A program made the translations under genes and the position numbers. A DNA stretch of 64,000 nucleotides, taken from assembly GCA_944989445.1 (NCBI GenBank), contig CALYLW010000124.1, positions 923,001 to 987,000 of the forward strand. Reading direction: 5' to 3'. Source of the DNA: Ampullaceana balthica (Eukaryota > Mollusca > Gastropoda > Lymnaeidae). Positions 1 to 25,307 of this stretch are shown here, piece after piece. Below the pieces are notes generated by a model that saw nothing but the letters and a program-made list of their open reading frames with translations, did not search any database and was not told the DNA's origin. Every line of letters begins with the position of its first letter. The first letter of the stretch is position 1.

Positions 1-3000
1 GGCGCAACAAGTTGTTGAAGGAGGCCACCTTCCAAGCACACAAAATAGCATGGGAATATCGTGTAATAATATGCATTCAGACATATCAACTATATCCATG
101 TCATCAAGTCATCCAGCTGGTGATTCAGAAGACAATATCAACAACAAACCTCACTTCACCCCTCTATTGCGACCTGGTAGCATGGGTAAATATTAAATAA
201 TACATTTTTTTTAAAAATGTATTCAATTGACAATGAATTGAAATTGTAGAATTTACTAGTACTACTAGTAGTAGTAGAATTAAATTATGAGGTAAAATCA
301 GTAGGCCTATTGTATAGCATTTGCCTTAGCATTAAGATTAAATTTCAATATTTTTACCTAGCTACTAGTAACTACTACAACAAGCTACATATGCCTAAGC
401 CTAAATAATATTTCATTAAATTCCTACTCATATTTTGTCTTTATTTTTTATTTCCTTTAATTAAAATTAAGTGATGATGACTCTTACTGAAGAGGACTAT
501 GAGATGCAATACTGGCCCAAGTTAAAAACTGCCATAGATCAGCTTCTAAATATAAAGCCTGGTGCCTACATACCAATTTCTTATGAACAGATGTACAGGT
601 ATGACATAATTGCTTAATCTTTATGTTGATGCTATGAGAGGATTATATTTATCATACATTAAGTCTAAAGTACCTACACTAGTGGATAAAAAGAAACCAA
701 AGCGTTTAAAAAAAGTACTTTTTCTGATGCTTAAATGTCACATCTAAGTAACAGTGTTGACAGGGTAAAACCTTTTCTCCCTTTTCACAAACATTTATTT
801 CTCAAACACCATGTCACTCTTCTATTCTATCTGACATCACCACATTTTCTCAGTTGGCCTTAAATTGTATTTAGGAGATGTAAGAATCTACATGGTCTCC
901 TGGTACTACACTGCATGTGTGTTCCCCCTCCCATTTGAGGACTAAACCATGTGGATGCAGTTACTGCAAAAACTTTGCCTTTCATCATTCAGACTAACAG
1001 CATTAACTTCCCTTTTGGAAAATTTCCATATAAAAAGAGGTTTTCTGCAACCTCATTCACACCACTGTGTCCACATGCTCCCCCATCCAGTTTGTTTTGT
1101 TGTTTTTTTTTGTTGTTTTTTTTTGTTTTTTTTTGAATGGGATGGTGTCAACATAATAGATGTTCTGAGCACATAAGGACATTTCACAGGATAAACTATG
1201 TCCTGGCTCAACTTCAATGGAAGGGACTATAAGAGCTAGATAAATCTTTTTATCTCTGCCATTCTGCCCTGTACCAACACACCTAACATAAACCTTGAGA
1301 ATAAACTCATTCAGAATTTGTGTACCTTGACACCTTGTGGCATGAATGCCATTTTACCTGTTGACTCTTGTCTCTGCCACCAATCAATGTTAAATTCCTA
1401 TTCTCCGCCTCTCTCTCCCCTATTGCTTTTATACATCTCTGTCTCACTCTTGATCTGTTACTTTTCACTTGTTTTCCTTTTGTTTGTTTTTTAATATCAT
1501 GTTTTTTTATTTTATTGTTTGTAAGTTCAAGAAGGCTTATTGCCAAAGTGTCACCCTTGTACTATCACAAGAGGATAACATATTGATGATAATTTTTTAG
1601 CTTCTGTATTTTTAGCATTTCATAATAATAATAAAACTATATCATATGACAGAGCTTTTTTTAAATTTTGCACTTTTACATCGATCAGTAATTGATTTAC
1701 ACTTAGTAGGTAGCACTGTTAAATGAATTTATAATATTAGGCTTCAAGCTATTTTAAGTAAATAAAATTGTGGCCTAAGATTTTTATTAGCTTAAATTAA
1801 ATACAAATCAATTAAATTGTACCCTTTCTTTATTGAACTATGCAATACAATTAAAATAATTACACATAAACTAAATTAAAAATTAAATCTTTTGTTTTCT
1901 AAGATTTCAATAAATTCAATGTACTTATTGTTTGAAATAAAATATGATTAGCTCTAAACCAAGACATGATTTAAAAATATTGGTTATTCTTCTTTTATTA
2001 TTTTTTTTGGCCATGCTAAAGGCTTCTTCAAAAGTTCTCTTTTAGTGGAACAGAAACTGAGGATTTGGAGAACACCACTTTGAATAGATCTGCCATACGG
2101 CATGTTTTTAAAAATAATTAGTATTTGAAGTACTTTTATATACTTTTTTGTGACCTTAAATGATTTAATTTTCTTTTAATGTATATTATAAAATATTTCT
2201 TTGAATTTTTTTTATCTGCAGTTGTGTCTATAAATGTGTATGCAAACAATTTTCTGAGAGACTTTACAACGATTTGCTGCTTCATCTTTCCTCCCACATG
2301 GAACATCTGAATCAGGAGTTAAAAAACCATGTATGAATTCTTCTTTTCATATAGCATATTTTGAAGCATATTTTATTTTGCAATTTTTTTCAATATATCA
2401 CCCCTACTATTTGATCCATTTAAATTTTGATTCATAGTATCAAGTCTGATTTTTAAGCTTTCTAAAATATCAGCCATCTTCAAGTAACCATATTTTCTTC
2501 TAGAGGTCATATGTTAATGGAAAAAATGCAGAAAAATGTTTATCATTTATTTATTTACTCTTTATTTAAATTGTTTGGGTTTGTGTGGGGTATAGTGGTG
2601 CATTCAAGGGTCATGAGGTCTATTTAGGTGGTATTGTTTTGAAAGCTATTGTTTTTTTTTCTTCAAACTTCTCATCTTAACACTTTGCATGTGGATTTAA
2701 TACATTTTAGCCCATTTCATTTGTTTGTTGCTGCCAATAATGTGATTATGCTCTTCGAAAGTTTAGCAGTACAGTCAATTCACGCTCCGACTTTTGCAGC
2801 TTCACTCCATTGTTGTTTTTTTCAACTACTGTATATTCATTAAAACATTTTTCAAGACAAAGAAAATGATACTGTGTGCGCTTGGTTGTCAGGTGACAAG
2901 TCGTAAAAAGTTCATACTGAAAATGTATGTTAATGATATATGTGTAAAGTCTATTACATGTTATTTTCTCATATTTTGGTAATGTTCACCAGGTGCTGTT

Positions 3001-6000
3001 AATGTTGAACAAAGGTATTTGGGTTGCAATCAGGTTGTGTATGCTATAACTACAAAAATATTATATGAAAATAATCCCCTACTTCAGGGCAATTTACATA
3101 TTGCAGCAGAGTCTAGAATGCATTAACTGTGTTAAAAGATAGTTTACTGTACTTTTTTTATCACTGTTGGAGACTATATTAGAGATAATTTTTTCTTAAA
3201 AAACATGGCAATAATTTCAGATATTAAATTTACATAAAATTACTGCATTAATAAATTGTCATCTTTTGTGTCTGTATTCATTCAAATTCAAAACTAAGAA
3301 AATAAAATGCTTGAAATGACCTATAATCTTTAACTTTATATCTTCATGGCGGCTTTCTTTTGTAAACAAAAATTGTATGTATATAAAAAACATATTCACT
3401 CACAATTTATAAATTAATCTATATGCAGTGGATTTAATTGAGGAAATATGAGACATAATCATAGTCTAACAACATCACCCTCTTGTTGTTATATTATATT
3501 CAGGTTAATTCCATAATTTTATTCAATAAACAACTAGCAATCTTGAATCCACTGTATTAATATTTGTTTTCAAGGCGTTTACTTGGCGAAGCAATAATCC
3601 TTGAGTCCAAACGCATCTTCAGCCTATTATGTACTGACATTATTTTCTTTCTATAATGAAAACAGGCCTCCACAACTACACAGGGATGTACAAGTTGATA
3701 ATGATCGCAGTGGTACCTTATCAAAATAAAACATTCTCTCATTTAAAAACATTTATTTTATAATTTACTACATTTGAATATACTTTTCCAATTGTTTTAC
3801 ACAAATGGATGGTTTGTGATTATTTGACATTTTCCAATTACACGTTTTTTGTTTTGTAAGTGTGAAGGTGCAAGTGCTTGTTATTTCATATTATGATATC
3901 TGGAATAAATCTTTATCAGGTATCAGACGTAGCCATTAAAAATTATCCTGTTATAAAATTAAGTCACATTGAATTTGAAACTTTGTCAAAGATCATGTTC
4001 TTCTCTACAATGAAATAATACATTTTTCATAATGTAGAAGATTTTATGTATTATCTGTAAAGAGCTTTTGTCAAATTGATCTCTTTATTTATTTAACAGA
4101 GTTAACGGTGGGAACTGGTTAGTTTCATAATTTCATTTTGCAAGTAGTTTAGAGAGTAATTTTTTACTTTTACCTTTTTTTCGCAGAAAGGAGAAACCAT
4201 TCCTTACATTGAAACATTTTCTTTCCTTATGCATCAATATCTCCAAGCTTTGTCAGGAATTGTACCCATATTTAACTATATGGTAAATCTTTTTTTTTAT
4301 TATTATTATTAATAAAAAGCTGCATCTAACGCTATAATTTTAATGTTTATGAATATTAGCTAAACCAAATTGTGTGTGAGTTTGTTATATTTATATTTTT
4401 TCTTATTTAAGTACTCATCTTTTCACTTAAAATGTGAATTTGCATTCTTACTGGTTAAAAACAAAAATTAAGCTGGATATTTATGCACTTGTCATATACT
4501 TGTCATATACTTGTCATATACTTGTCATATACTTGTCATATACTTGTCATATACTTGTCATATACTTGTCATATACTTGTCATATACTTGTCATATACTT
4601 GTCATATACTTGTCATATACATATCCAAAATTTGTTGACCCTATTTACTCAGATAACTTTTTCACTCTATTCTTATATTTAGAATCGATTCTATGTTGAA
4701 AACAAACTGAAGACAGATTTAAATGAAGAGTTGCGCAAACTCTTTTGTTCCAAAGTGGTAGATATTCATATAAGTGATTTGATAAGTAAGTATAGTTAAA
4801 CTGATTTTCTAACTTGTCTCCCAATCATGTCTTTCGATTGTATGGGCAGTAAAATTTCAAAGAAGCCATGAATGCGATATATCACATTCCCAATTAGTAC
4901 CATTATTATATTTGTTAGCGTTTCATTACCCTGAAAATTTGAAGGAAAAACAAGCAATAACTCTTGTGACATTTCTATCCCTTGTGTAAATTGGTACTTA
5001 GAAATTAATCCTAATTAGAAACTTAAACATTTAATTATGTGTTTTATTTTTTTCTAAGAACTGCTGGATGAGGTCAGCTCAATACCATTTGCAGTCTCTC
5101 CACCTACTATGGCTAGTGTGATGAAAAATCTGTATGCTTTAAATGAAGGTACCAAAATAATATAAAATTTACTATAAATCAAATACCACAATACATAAAC
5201 ATAATTAATTTTAAATGGAATATGTAGTACATTAAACTTTATGCACAAAGAAATGTATGCAATATTACTTTTTTTTTAAATTGTTTTTGTAATACATCTA
5301 GAATTGTATTAAATTTGTAAATCATTTTCTTTTTGGCAAGACTATTCCAAGCTAAACCCAGCCTTGTTCTCCCGGTACCTTCCCAATATACTCCCTCCTA
5401 CTGATCCTTCCATGCTGGAACACTATGCCATGGAGGCAAGGAGGGTCCAAGAACTCATTGCTAGTACAGAATTTAACAAAAGGTTTGAATTTGCTTCATT
5501 CTCACTTGCTTTTTATTATGTACATGTCATATCTTAGTGACTACCCTGCATTGCTAAGCATCAATATGTTAAAGGGTTAAAATCTTATCATTAAAATTGT
5601 TAATATATTTTAATGAAAAAAAATAAATTTATTCTTCAATCTTTCTGTATTTTAGTGCATGGAAGAGGCACCCAGAATATATAAGACTCAGGTTTTGACA
5701 ATTTGTTTGAAAAAATATTTGACATAACATAGACCCATAATTATATAAGAGACAGGTTTGGAAAATTGTTAGCCATCTGCTGCTCTGAGAAATTTATATC
5801 AAGTGGTGTCCTTTCCTTTATAATAAATGAAAATTTGTCAAATGTTTCATCACCTGTCGGATGTAAAAATAGTTTTATTACCATTTTTAAATCCGTTATA
5901 TTAACTCGTGGTGTCTGCTTGAATGCCGAAAAAACTTTTGATCGATTTTTTTACCCACTTCCCCGTATGGTGGCAAGCTGAAATTTTGCAGACAGACTCG

Positions 6001-6774
6001 TGCCGATGATAAAAATGATCTATCAAAATTTCAGATCGATCGAATGTACTGTAATTAAATTAATGAATTTTTATATTTTCTCTATTTATCTCTATGTAGC
6101 ATGTTAATTTTTGTGCTAGAGTGTCACATTGCATATTATATTGAACAACCTTTTTAATACATTCCTGTCGCGCTGTATTATATTGATGATACTTTTTAAA
6201 AATATATTCCTGATCGGTGCGCATTATATTAAACATGTTTTAAGAGACATAACTAACATTTTAGATTTTTGGATTGTTGTGCGCTGCGTATTATAATGAA
6301 CATTCTTTTAGTTATGTCTCATATATGAAGGATTTATAGTCAAAAACTTTGTTTTTTTACAGCAATAACTATTGTTTATTCTCAACTGCTGCTATGCCAA
6401 TAGAGAATGGGCTCAGTACCTGGTACCGAGATTCTAGAAATTATTTTCATCAGATGTTAAGGCAGGATCATTGATCTGCTAGACCGAGTCTTCACTAGTG
6501 GGATTAGTACAGAACATAGACCATTAAATTTTTATTTTTTTTTAATTTGGGTATAAGTTATTTTACAAAAGAAGCACCTATATATAAATTGCACCCTGGG
6601 TGGGGGCATGTAAAACTCTGTATAAGACACATCTTATATACGAAAAACATAAAGTAGTGTAGAGTTTAACCGTTTAACCAAAAAAGAATTTAAATGTTAA
6701 ATTATTGTCTCATTTTCAGTCATGAATCAAGTAGGAAACGTGTGTATGAGGAAGATATCTCTGTGACTATTTGA
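1..6774 (+). CDS. CACUL1: CACUL1 (CDK2-associated cullin domain protein 1), 3' eight coding exons, 5' partial
   Basis: Eight exons join in one open frame: 2-185, 472-598, 2222-2330, 4187-4282, 4683-4785, 5059-5148, 5341-5482 and 6720-6774 (stop TGA 6772-6774), all with GT-AG introns. They give 301 residues without the N-terminus. The first exon is a Ser/Asn-rich low-complexity tail. The second holds [20 protein letters not shown] and [13 protein letters not shown], the third SCVYKCVC, the fifth [13 protein letters not shown], the seventh [15 protein letters not shown], and the last a basic [10 protein letters not shown] end. This order and wording is that of vertebrate CACUL1, whose cullin-repeat-like domain binds CDK2 and promotes G1/S progression; it lacks the RBX1-binding cullin C-terminus. 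Those roles are family knowledge. The true start and promoter lie left of the window. A GTAAGT donor at 6796 and a TTTCTACAG acceptor before 7782 could add a 3'UTR exon. Identity is near certain. Confidence 0.95.
186..471 (+). other. CACUL1 intron
   Basis: Short A+T-rich intron between GGTAAAT and TTAAAATTAAG. It contains a small imperfect ACTAGTAGT run near 255-285 and no other structure that I can support. Confidence 0.8.
599..2221 (+). other. CACUL1 intron with TTGT-rich tract
   Basis: A+T-rich intron of about 1.6 kb. A T-rich simple tract with TTGTT interruptions lies near 1091-1135. Short open frames on both strands in 950-1590 come from this tract and from pyrimidine-rich sequence and match nothing I know. 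Confidence 0.75.
2331..4186 (+). other. CACUL1 intron, no feature seen
   Basis: A+T-rich intronic sequence of about 1.9 kb. I see no repeat family shared with the rest of the window and no coding exon. The intron is phase 0 and ends in a good polypyrimidine tract and CGCAG. Confidence 0.7.
4486..4620. repeat. 11-bp tandem minisatellite (TTGTCATATAC)n
   Basis: About 12 head-to-tail copies of an 11-bp unit, essentially perfect, lie inside the CACUL1 intron between the exons ending at 4282 and starting at 4683. Because 11 is not a multiple of three, the array reads as open, cyclic peptides in several frames. Those apparent ORFs are artefacts. The near identity of the units suggests recent expansion and probable length polymorphism. 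Confidence 0.95.
5889..6335 (+). repeat. Dispersed repeat family 'AAATCC' (copy 1, full length)
   Basis: A 447-bp interspersed element in the last CACUL1 intron. It starts AAATCCGTTATAT and ends ATATGAAGGATTT, so the ends are near-inverted repeats of about 13 bp. Related copies lie at 26032-26492 (inverted), 38822-39218 (3' truncated) and 61368-61542 (fragment, inverted). Shared landmarks are TTAACTCGTGGTGTCTG near the left end, GACTCGTGCCGATGATAAAA, and repeated GTGCGCATTATATTAAAC-like motifs on the right. It is probably a non-autonomous DNA transposon, but I cannot assign a superfamily and see no convincing target-site duplication. Confidence 0.75.
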
Positions 6775-8750
6775 CTTAAAGATATCAGGGAACATGTAAG
6801 TCTACTCATTTTAACATCATTATAAAGGAATAAATTGCAATCAGGTTTGGTACAAATAAATTAGTAACAAAAGGTAAGGGAAAACCTGGAAAAATAGGTG
6901 CATCAAAACAATACCTCCTTCGCCTAAACTAATTTATTTTTATAACATACTTCACAATTGATTAGTCAGAAAATACTGAAAAGTAAAAACATTACAAGAG
7001 AAACAAAGAAAACTCTTTGTAAAACTGTAATCGGACCAGTGTAACATACGCAAGCGAAACTTGGACCCTACAAAACCTGCAGAAAACTTGTTAAATACAT
7101 GCGAGAGGATAGTTCTCAGGAAAATATTTGGACCAGAAAGGATGAATACTGATGGAGAATATGAACTAACCATGAACTGTAGTCTATACCAAGATTCCAC
7201 AATAGTAATAGAAATTTTAAAAAAGGGCAGGCTTTGCTGAGCAGGACACTTAGAAAGAATGCCAAATGACAGAGGAGTGAAGAAGGTGCACCTCCAAAAC
7301 CCCAGAGGAAAATGGCACAAGGGCAGGCCTAGGCTTAGATAAAAAGATGATGTAGAGAAAGATCTACCACTGGGCATCCAATCTTGGAGAAGAAAGGCAT
7401 TGATTAGGTCTGAGTGGAAGGAAGTGGTGAGGCAGGCCAAAACCCTGCATGGGCTGTAGCGCCACAGGGATGGATGGACTTCACAATTTATGCCTTGATA
7501 AAAGTCACAAAACTATTTATCAATGCCTGCATTGATTTCTTAACTCTCCATTAATAGTTAGGTTAGGCCTCTCACAACTGTTTGAAGAAGTAAATCAATT
7601 AAAAGAATTCATTCGTCTACATTTGATTTGAACATATTAAATTTTTATCATATGCACCCCTAAATAACAGTTAACACAGAAAGGAGTTGTTATTTTGTGA
7701 AACATTTTATGGAATGAAATATGTCCATTTTAAGTGTTAGAAATTGTTACCCTAGTATAAACTTTGACAATATTTCTACAGGCATTTCTGTGATAGTGTG
7801 TTCAAGCTGAACCAGCAGTGGTAGAAGCTACACCAAGTTGTGCCCCCAACTGACCATCAAATCAACACAAACATGTAATTTTATCAGCAGATCTCTAGAG
7901 TTAAGAGACAGTGATTTTATCTTGACATTGTTACAATATTTTTTAGATGGTACCGTGTTTAGTTAAAATAAATCAGGATGGAAAACTGACAATTTCAATC
8001 ATTTGCAATACTCTGAATTACCATTGCTTACAGGTTCTTGAGTTTGACTTTTTATAGCATTGGCTGAATTAAATATTATATATTGAAAATATTTTCCAAA
8101 ATATTATTTTAGACCCAAAAAAAAATGCTGTGAGTGAACCGCTGTTACTTTTCTCAATATTTTTTATTTTGTTTATAAGGTAAAAATATATTTACACTGG
8201 CATTCTCTAGGTAAGAATTACGAGATTATAAAAATTGTCTAAGGAAAATTTTAATATGCCAAATACCAAAGCTAGCGCATTACCTGTCATGTGACTGGGC
8301 TTAGCTAAGAAGTTTATTGATCAAAGAAGATATTAGTATGTTTTATTTCTTTTTATTGAAACTTTATTTAAATACTTCCTTTAATAATACATCATTTTAG
8401 TTGTTGTTTTTTGGCTCAGTACCTTATAAATACAACTATTAAAGAATAAAATGTTTTGTTTATATTTTTTAAAGAGGTCATATGTGATTTTAAATTCCAA
8501 TGTTAATAGGTTTTCAAAAGAAAATGTTAGATAAATTTACAATTCAGTTCATTACTAAGTTTTACAAAAATGATTTTATTTTTAAATTTAAATGATTAAA
8601 TATATTTAAATATATAGAATTTACTTGGAATTTACTAAAGACTGTTGTGTCTATCTCTACATCTTTAGTCACTTTTATTAATGCACATATGTATACATAA
8701 GTCACTGTAAAAATAAAATCTCTTAAAATGTGAGTACCTCTGTAAATATT
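6775..8750 (+). other. Probable CACUL1 3'UTR / downstream region
   Basis: Noncoding sequence after the CACUL1 stop. A donor-like CAT|GTAAGT at 6796 and an acceptor-like TTTCTACAG ending at 7781 could splice a 3'UTR exon beginning GCATTTCTGTG. AATAAA-type signals occur near 6829 (AGGAATAAATTG) and near 8711 (AAAATAAAATC). The LINE remnant at 6970-7475 falls between the two splice-like sites. Transcript extent cannot be decided from sequence alone. Confidence 0.4.
6970..7475 (+). mobile_element. Decayed LINE fragment, C-terminal end of reverse-transcriptase ORF
   Basis: Plus-strand translation, with stops and a frame change, shows the C-terminal signature of non-LTR retrotransposon polyproteins. 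In order these are YASETWTLQNL-like, RIVLRKIFGPERMN, LYQDSTIVIEILKKGRLCWAGH, LERMPNDRGVKKVHL, GKWHKGRPRLR and SEWKEVVRQAKTLHGL followed by a stop. The WAGH..RM and GRPRLRW elements and the final QAKTLHGL are typical of these LINE ORF2 ends. The long open frame on the opposite strand (6952-7440) is only its shadow. The rest of the element (endonuclease, palm domain) is missing, so this is a 5'-truncated dead copy. Confidence 0.8.
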
Positions 8751-9517
8751 TCATTTTAAAGCAAAATAAAATACCTCAGTCTGCATAATCTGCAAGTTGG
8801 TTGTAATTTGCCATGAAATACTATCCAGTTAAGTATTATGTTAATAATGTGTAAGATAGTTTTTCATTAATTTTTTTGTGACATCAAGTTCAATATTTTA
8901 CTAAAGAAAATTTTTAACAATTTTATTTGTTCTCCTAGTTGTCTTAAAAATTTTCTGATTCAATTGATTTTCATACGTTAACTGTTTGATCATAAATTCT
9001 AAACCTCATTAATGAGGGAGTTTCTTAAAGGTAACATTATTATAATCATAAGCTTACTACTGATGGGCACTACTGGTCCATACTGTGTAGAAGTAATGGG
9101 ATGTCTTTGTCATAGTAAACTATATTCATTCCATCCCATCCATCCCAAAGATATGTTTATGCACTTTTGTTGTTTGTGTGTATGTGTGATACAATGGGAT
9201 AGAAACTCCATAGCCTGTGAATGAGCATATGGGTATTGTCACCATGCATGTTAAATAAATTGCATCCAGGCCTGCCTTGTGTTTTTAAGCGAGTAGCAGT
9301 TTGGTGGGGGAATTGTTAAAGATTTGATTCTGCACTCAGTTTTCCTTATGTCTTGGTAGTCACAGGAACTGCTCTTACTTTCAATAATCTTTGGGTTTCC
9401 AGTTATTAGAATTTTAGAAAAATTAGAAAGGGCATTTTAACTTTCGAATCTAACAGCTACTCACACTCGCAAGTATAAGAGTTAAAAATATGATAAGCAA
9501 CAATGTATTCCAGGTTA
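8751..9517. other. Intergenic sequence, no feature seen
   Basis: A+T-rich sequence between CACUL1 and the first MITE. I see no exon, repeat or RNA gene. The small open frame at 9012-9224 has no recognisable motif. Confidence 0.6.
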
Positions 9518-9765
9518 GGGGCCGTCCATAAAGTACGTCACGCTCCAGAGGGGGGGGAGGGGGTGTAAGAAAGTGTGACAGTCCGGGGGTCCGGCCATGT
9601 GTGACATCACACTGTTTAATATTAAATTTTGATTATTTTGTTAATAAAAAACAACATTTTTGTTTGAAAGTGTGACGTACTTTAGGGGGGGGGGCCGAGA
9701 TGTGTGACGGGGAGGGGGGGGTAAAAATGCTCAAAAATAGCGTGACGTACTTTATGGACGGCCCC
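9518..9765 (+). mobile_element. Harbinger-like MITE with GGGGCCGTCC terminal repeats, copy 1
   Basis: A 248-bp element with near-perfect terminal inverted repeats of about 27 bp beginning GGGGCCGTCCATAAAGTACG. It is flanked by TTA at 9515-9517 and TTA at 9766-9768. Copies at 36571-36826 and 37292-37551 have TAA and TAT flanks, so the family makes 3-bp duplications. Together with the ends this points to PIF/Harbinger-type transposition, which is inference. The interior carries G-runs and further GTGACGTACTTT repeats, making the whole element nearly foldback. There is no coding capacity. Confidence 0.85.
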
Positions 9766-9768
9766 TTA

Positions 9769-12591
9769 ACTAAATAATTGTGTTGCTGGCTTTTTTTTTA
9801 ATTTAAATAAATTAAATAGAGCAATTTATAAGATAAACTGAATAATAAATCCTCTTTAAAAAGTACTATGTGTTTTATAAAGAGGATTAAGAAGTTCAGT
9901 TTTCAGACTTTCATTCAATAAATGAAGGACTGTGTTCTAGACATGAAAAGGACGTAGTGGAACAAGGTATGTGGATGCTTGAAATGAAAAGAGCAGCATA
10001 CTACTATGTAAATGCATAGGATAAAACCCTTTAACATCATATGAATTCATATTTAGTGTTTTTAAAAGTCTTAAGTGTCAATAGGTGGTTGTGTTAAAAA
10101 ATTATTGTCTTTCTCTTTCGTTTTAACTTCTACATAACTCATTAATATCTATTATTTTCTTATTATTGATTTAAAAGATTATTTAAGATCTGAATGAAAC
10201 TGTAAGTGATGGCATAGTTTTGTTTGGGTGGGCATTAGCCAATTACATAATTTAACACATTGGATTTAATTTTTTAGTTCATGATTTGAGGTGAACGATC
10301 CATTCCTCTTAGGACAAAAACAACCCCAAATTAAGGGGCTCCAAAACTTTCTTCAATTATCTCAAACTTTTCCCATATTACTTACATTTATCTCCCCAAG
10401 GAGTGTAACTCGCTTTATGGACATAATAATATCAGAACAGAAACACTTTAAAAATTTCAAAACCAGTCAACTGCATAGTATTTACTTCTTTTAAAGTTAA
10501 AGCTAGAAAATGACACCAACCCAATAATAAATTAAGTAATATTTTAAAGTAATAATTAATTAATTTAGTGCACAACAAAAAATACATTTATATACACCTA
10601 CCCAAATCCCTCTCATCAGTTCTCTTTTTGAGACTTTTGGATGATGCATGACGCTTTTTTCAAGAGCAGTTGCCCGATTCATTTTGTCGCAGGCCCCTTT
10701 ATGGGGCATTGACTTAATAAGAGTATTACTCTTTTATTCTATGTAATATGGACATTTTAGACTATGTAAAAATGATCTCTAACCAGTTAAGAGACTGGTC
10801 AAGTGGTATTCTGAAATGACGAATAATATTATATGGGTAAAGTAGGTTCTTTTTTAAAATGGGGTATCATTTTCTTGTGTTTCTATTTAATCTGGAATAA
10901 ATTGAGGCTACAAAACAATCAAGACCTGTTTAGTATGTCTGCTCAATATAATTGATATGAAAACGTACCTAAATTTATAGTATTTTTACTTTGGCAATTG
11001 GCTTCAATATGGAGTAAAAAAATTTTAAATACCATGTATATCTTTCATCTTATACCGCTGCATTTGCTTAAACAGATGCTGTTATACTTAAATAAATTAC
11101 ACCAATGAAGAATTTCTATCCTTTTAAAAATATTTAAAATACTTGAATTTAATCCCTTCATTATTGATCATTAAATGTGTTTTGTAAGCACAAATTAGTT
11201 TGAATAGAATTTCTAAACATTAAACTTTCTCATTAGGAATGTACTTCCACAGATTTTAGGCTCTTTTTTGATATTGTTAAAATAATTTATTCTTTTATAT
11301 TTATTTTAAGGCTTTGAAATAACTTTTGAGTTAAGACAATCTGATATAAGAAAGTGTGAGAGAGCTGATTTTTTTATAAGTAAGCAGTTTCAGGGAGAAA
11401 TTTTAATGCACGCCAAATTTGGGTGTTAAGAAATAGTAAATTTTGATAAAAAGTCTAGCATCCTTTATTTGCTTTTCTGCGCTTTAGATATTTCAGTTAT
11501 AATCAATATTCTCCACCATAACTTGTTTTATCCAAAGCTGAATGTACCTTACTGGATAACAGATTTATATCATTCATCCAACATTACACCAAAAGCTGAA
11601 GACAAAATATTTGTTTGTTGTTTTTTTTTCAGAAAAATAAACATGTAGGTCATGTAATATATATTGCATATTTGCCATGAACTAGGATGACTGATTTTCG
11701 TGTTTTTTTTAAAATGTTAAATAACCTTTATTTTATAATCATGTTATCCTCTCATGTTACTTATTTGATGTTCTCATTTATATTTTAAAGAGTGACTTAC
11801 TTAGTATTTTTTAGTCAGCATTTCTAATTCTCATTAAATCGTTGCTGTTTGTTTGTTGGCTATTTTTAATAATTGATAGATCTATTAATTACTAAATTTT
11901 AACAAAAAAATTAAATTTAAAGTAAAGCTATTGTATAATAAATAATTACTTTCTTGCTCATTTCTATAACATTAAGAACTCTTAATCCACAAATATTTAA
12001 ATAAAATAATTTGGAAGCGCCTTATTTCTTAGCATGGTTAGTGATAGCTTATGTCATGTCAGCTTCATAATACCAAGCACTGGAGTAGCCGGCCTGCAGT
12101 AAGTTATCAGTAACTTTTACTGAATGACCCTGTGCCATGCAAGTGTGTTTTTTAACACAAATATTAGATAAATATTGGCAGAAGTTTTTCATGTTAGAAT
12201 AATTAATACTCCTAACAATACTTTCCCATATGTGTCTGACCATTTCATTATGATCATTTTCTCATCTCATTTTTAAGATATTGTTAGTTGAAATTTAATT
12301 ATGGGCTCAGTGAGATATTTTGTGCATTTTAAGGTGTTATTCTTCACATGTGAATTCCTGCAAAATTCATTGTACTGTTCTTTTGAAATGCAGGGGTAGA
12401 TCCAACATGTACAAATAGCCTTGAGACCTTATCTGTGGCATTGTCATAAGAGCTGGTTTTAAGAAATAAACATGTTGATAACACAATTTATTGTTGATAA
12501 ACTGATGTGCAATATTGTGTAGCTATGAAATCTACAATTATAGAGAGCAAAAACAAATAATTAAATTAGAGACAAAACTTAAATGCAATTA
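9769..12591. other. Convergent intergenic region CACUL1-DPCD
   Basis: About 2.8 kb of A+T-rich noncoding sequence between the MITE and the DPCD poly(A) signal. An imperfect CCTCTTTA...AAGAGG inverted pair lies at about 9851-9888. Small open frames at 10291-10494 and 12049-12243 look random. Nothing else is supported. Confidence 0.6.
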
Positions 12592-12597
12592 TTTATT
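12592..12597 (-). terminator. Candidate DPCD polyadenylation signal AATAAA
   Basis: On the minus strand a canonical AATAAA lies about 195 nt downstream of the DPCD stop codon at 12793-12795, in a plausible 3'UTR distance. Other A+T-rich hexamers are nearby, so this is a candidate only. Confidence 0.5.
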
Positions 12598-12792
12598 AGC
12601 CAACATAAAGGAATGTCAATTATGGAGAGAAAAAACTCAATTCAAATCTAGAATAAGAAAGTGTATTAGAAATTTTAAATATTTTTAAATGTATGACAAT
12701 ATTTTGAAGCATCTTTTTACCAGTAATCTTCATCTAACTTACACACACCTACAACATTCATACTCAAACACCAACAACAATTCATAAAATCA

Positions 12793-25307
<12,515 letters not shown>

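Noticed and set aside
4434..4699. Repeat-protein ORFs ([11 protein letters not shown] repeats)
   Set aside because: They are generated by the 11-bp minisatellite inside an intron.
6952..7440. 162-aa minus-strand open frame
   Set aside because: It is the complement of a recognisable LINE reverse-transcriptase C-terminus on the plus strand and has no homology of its own.
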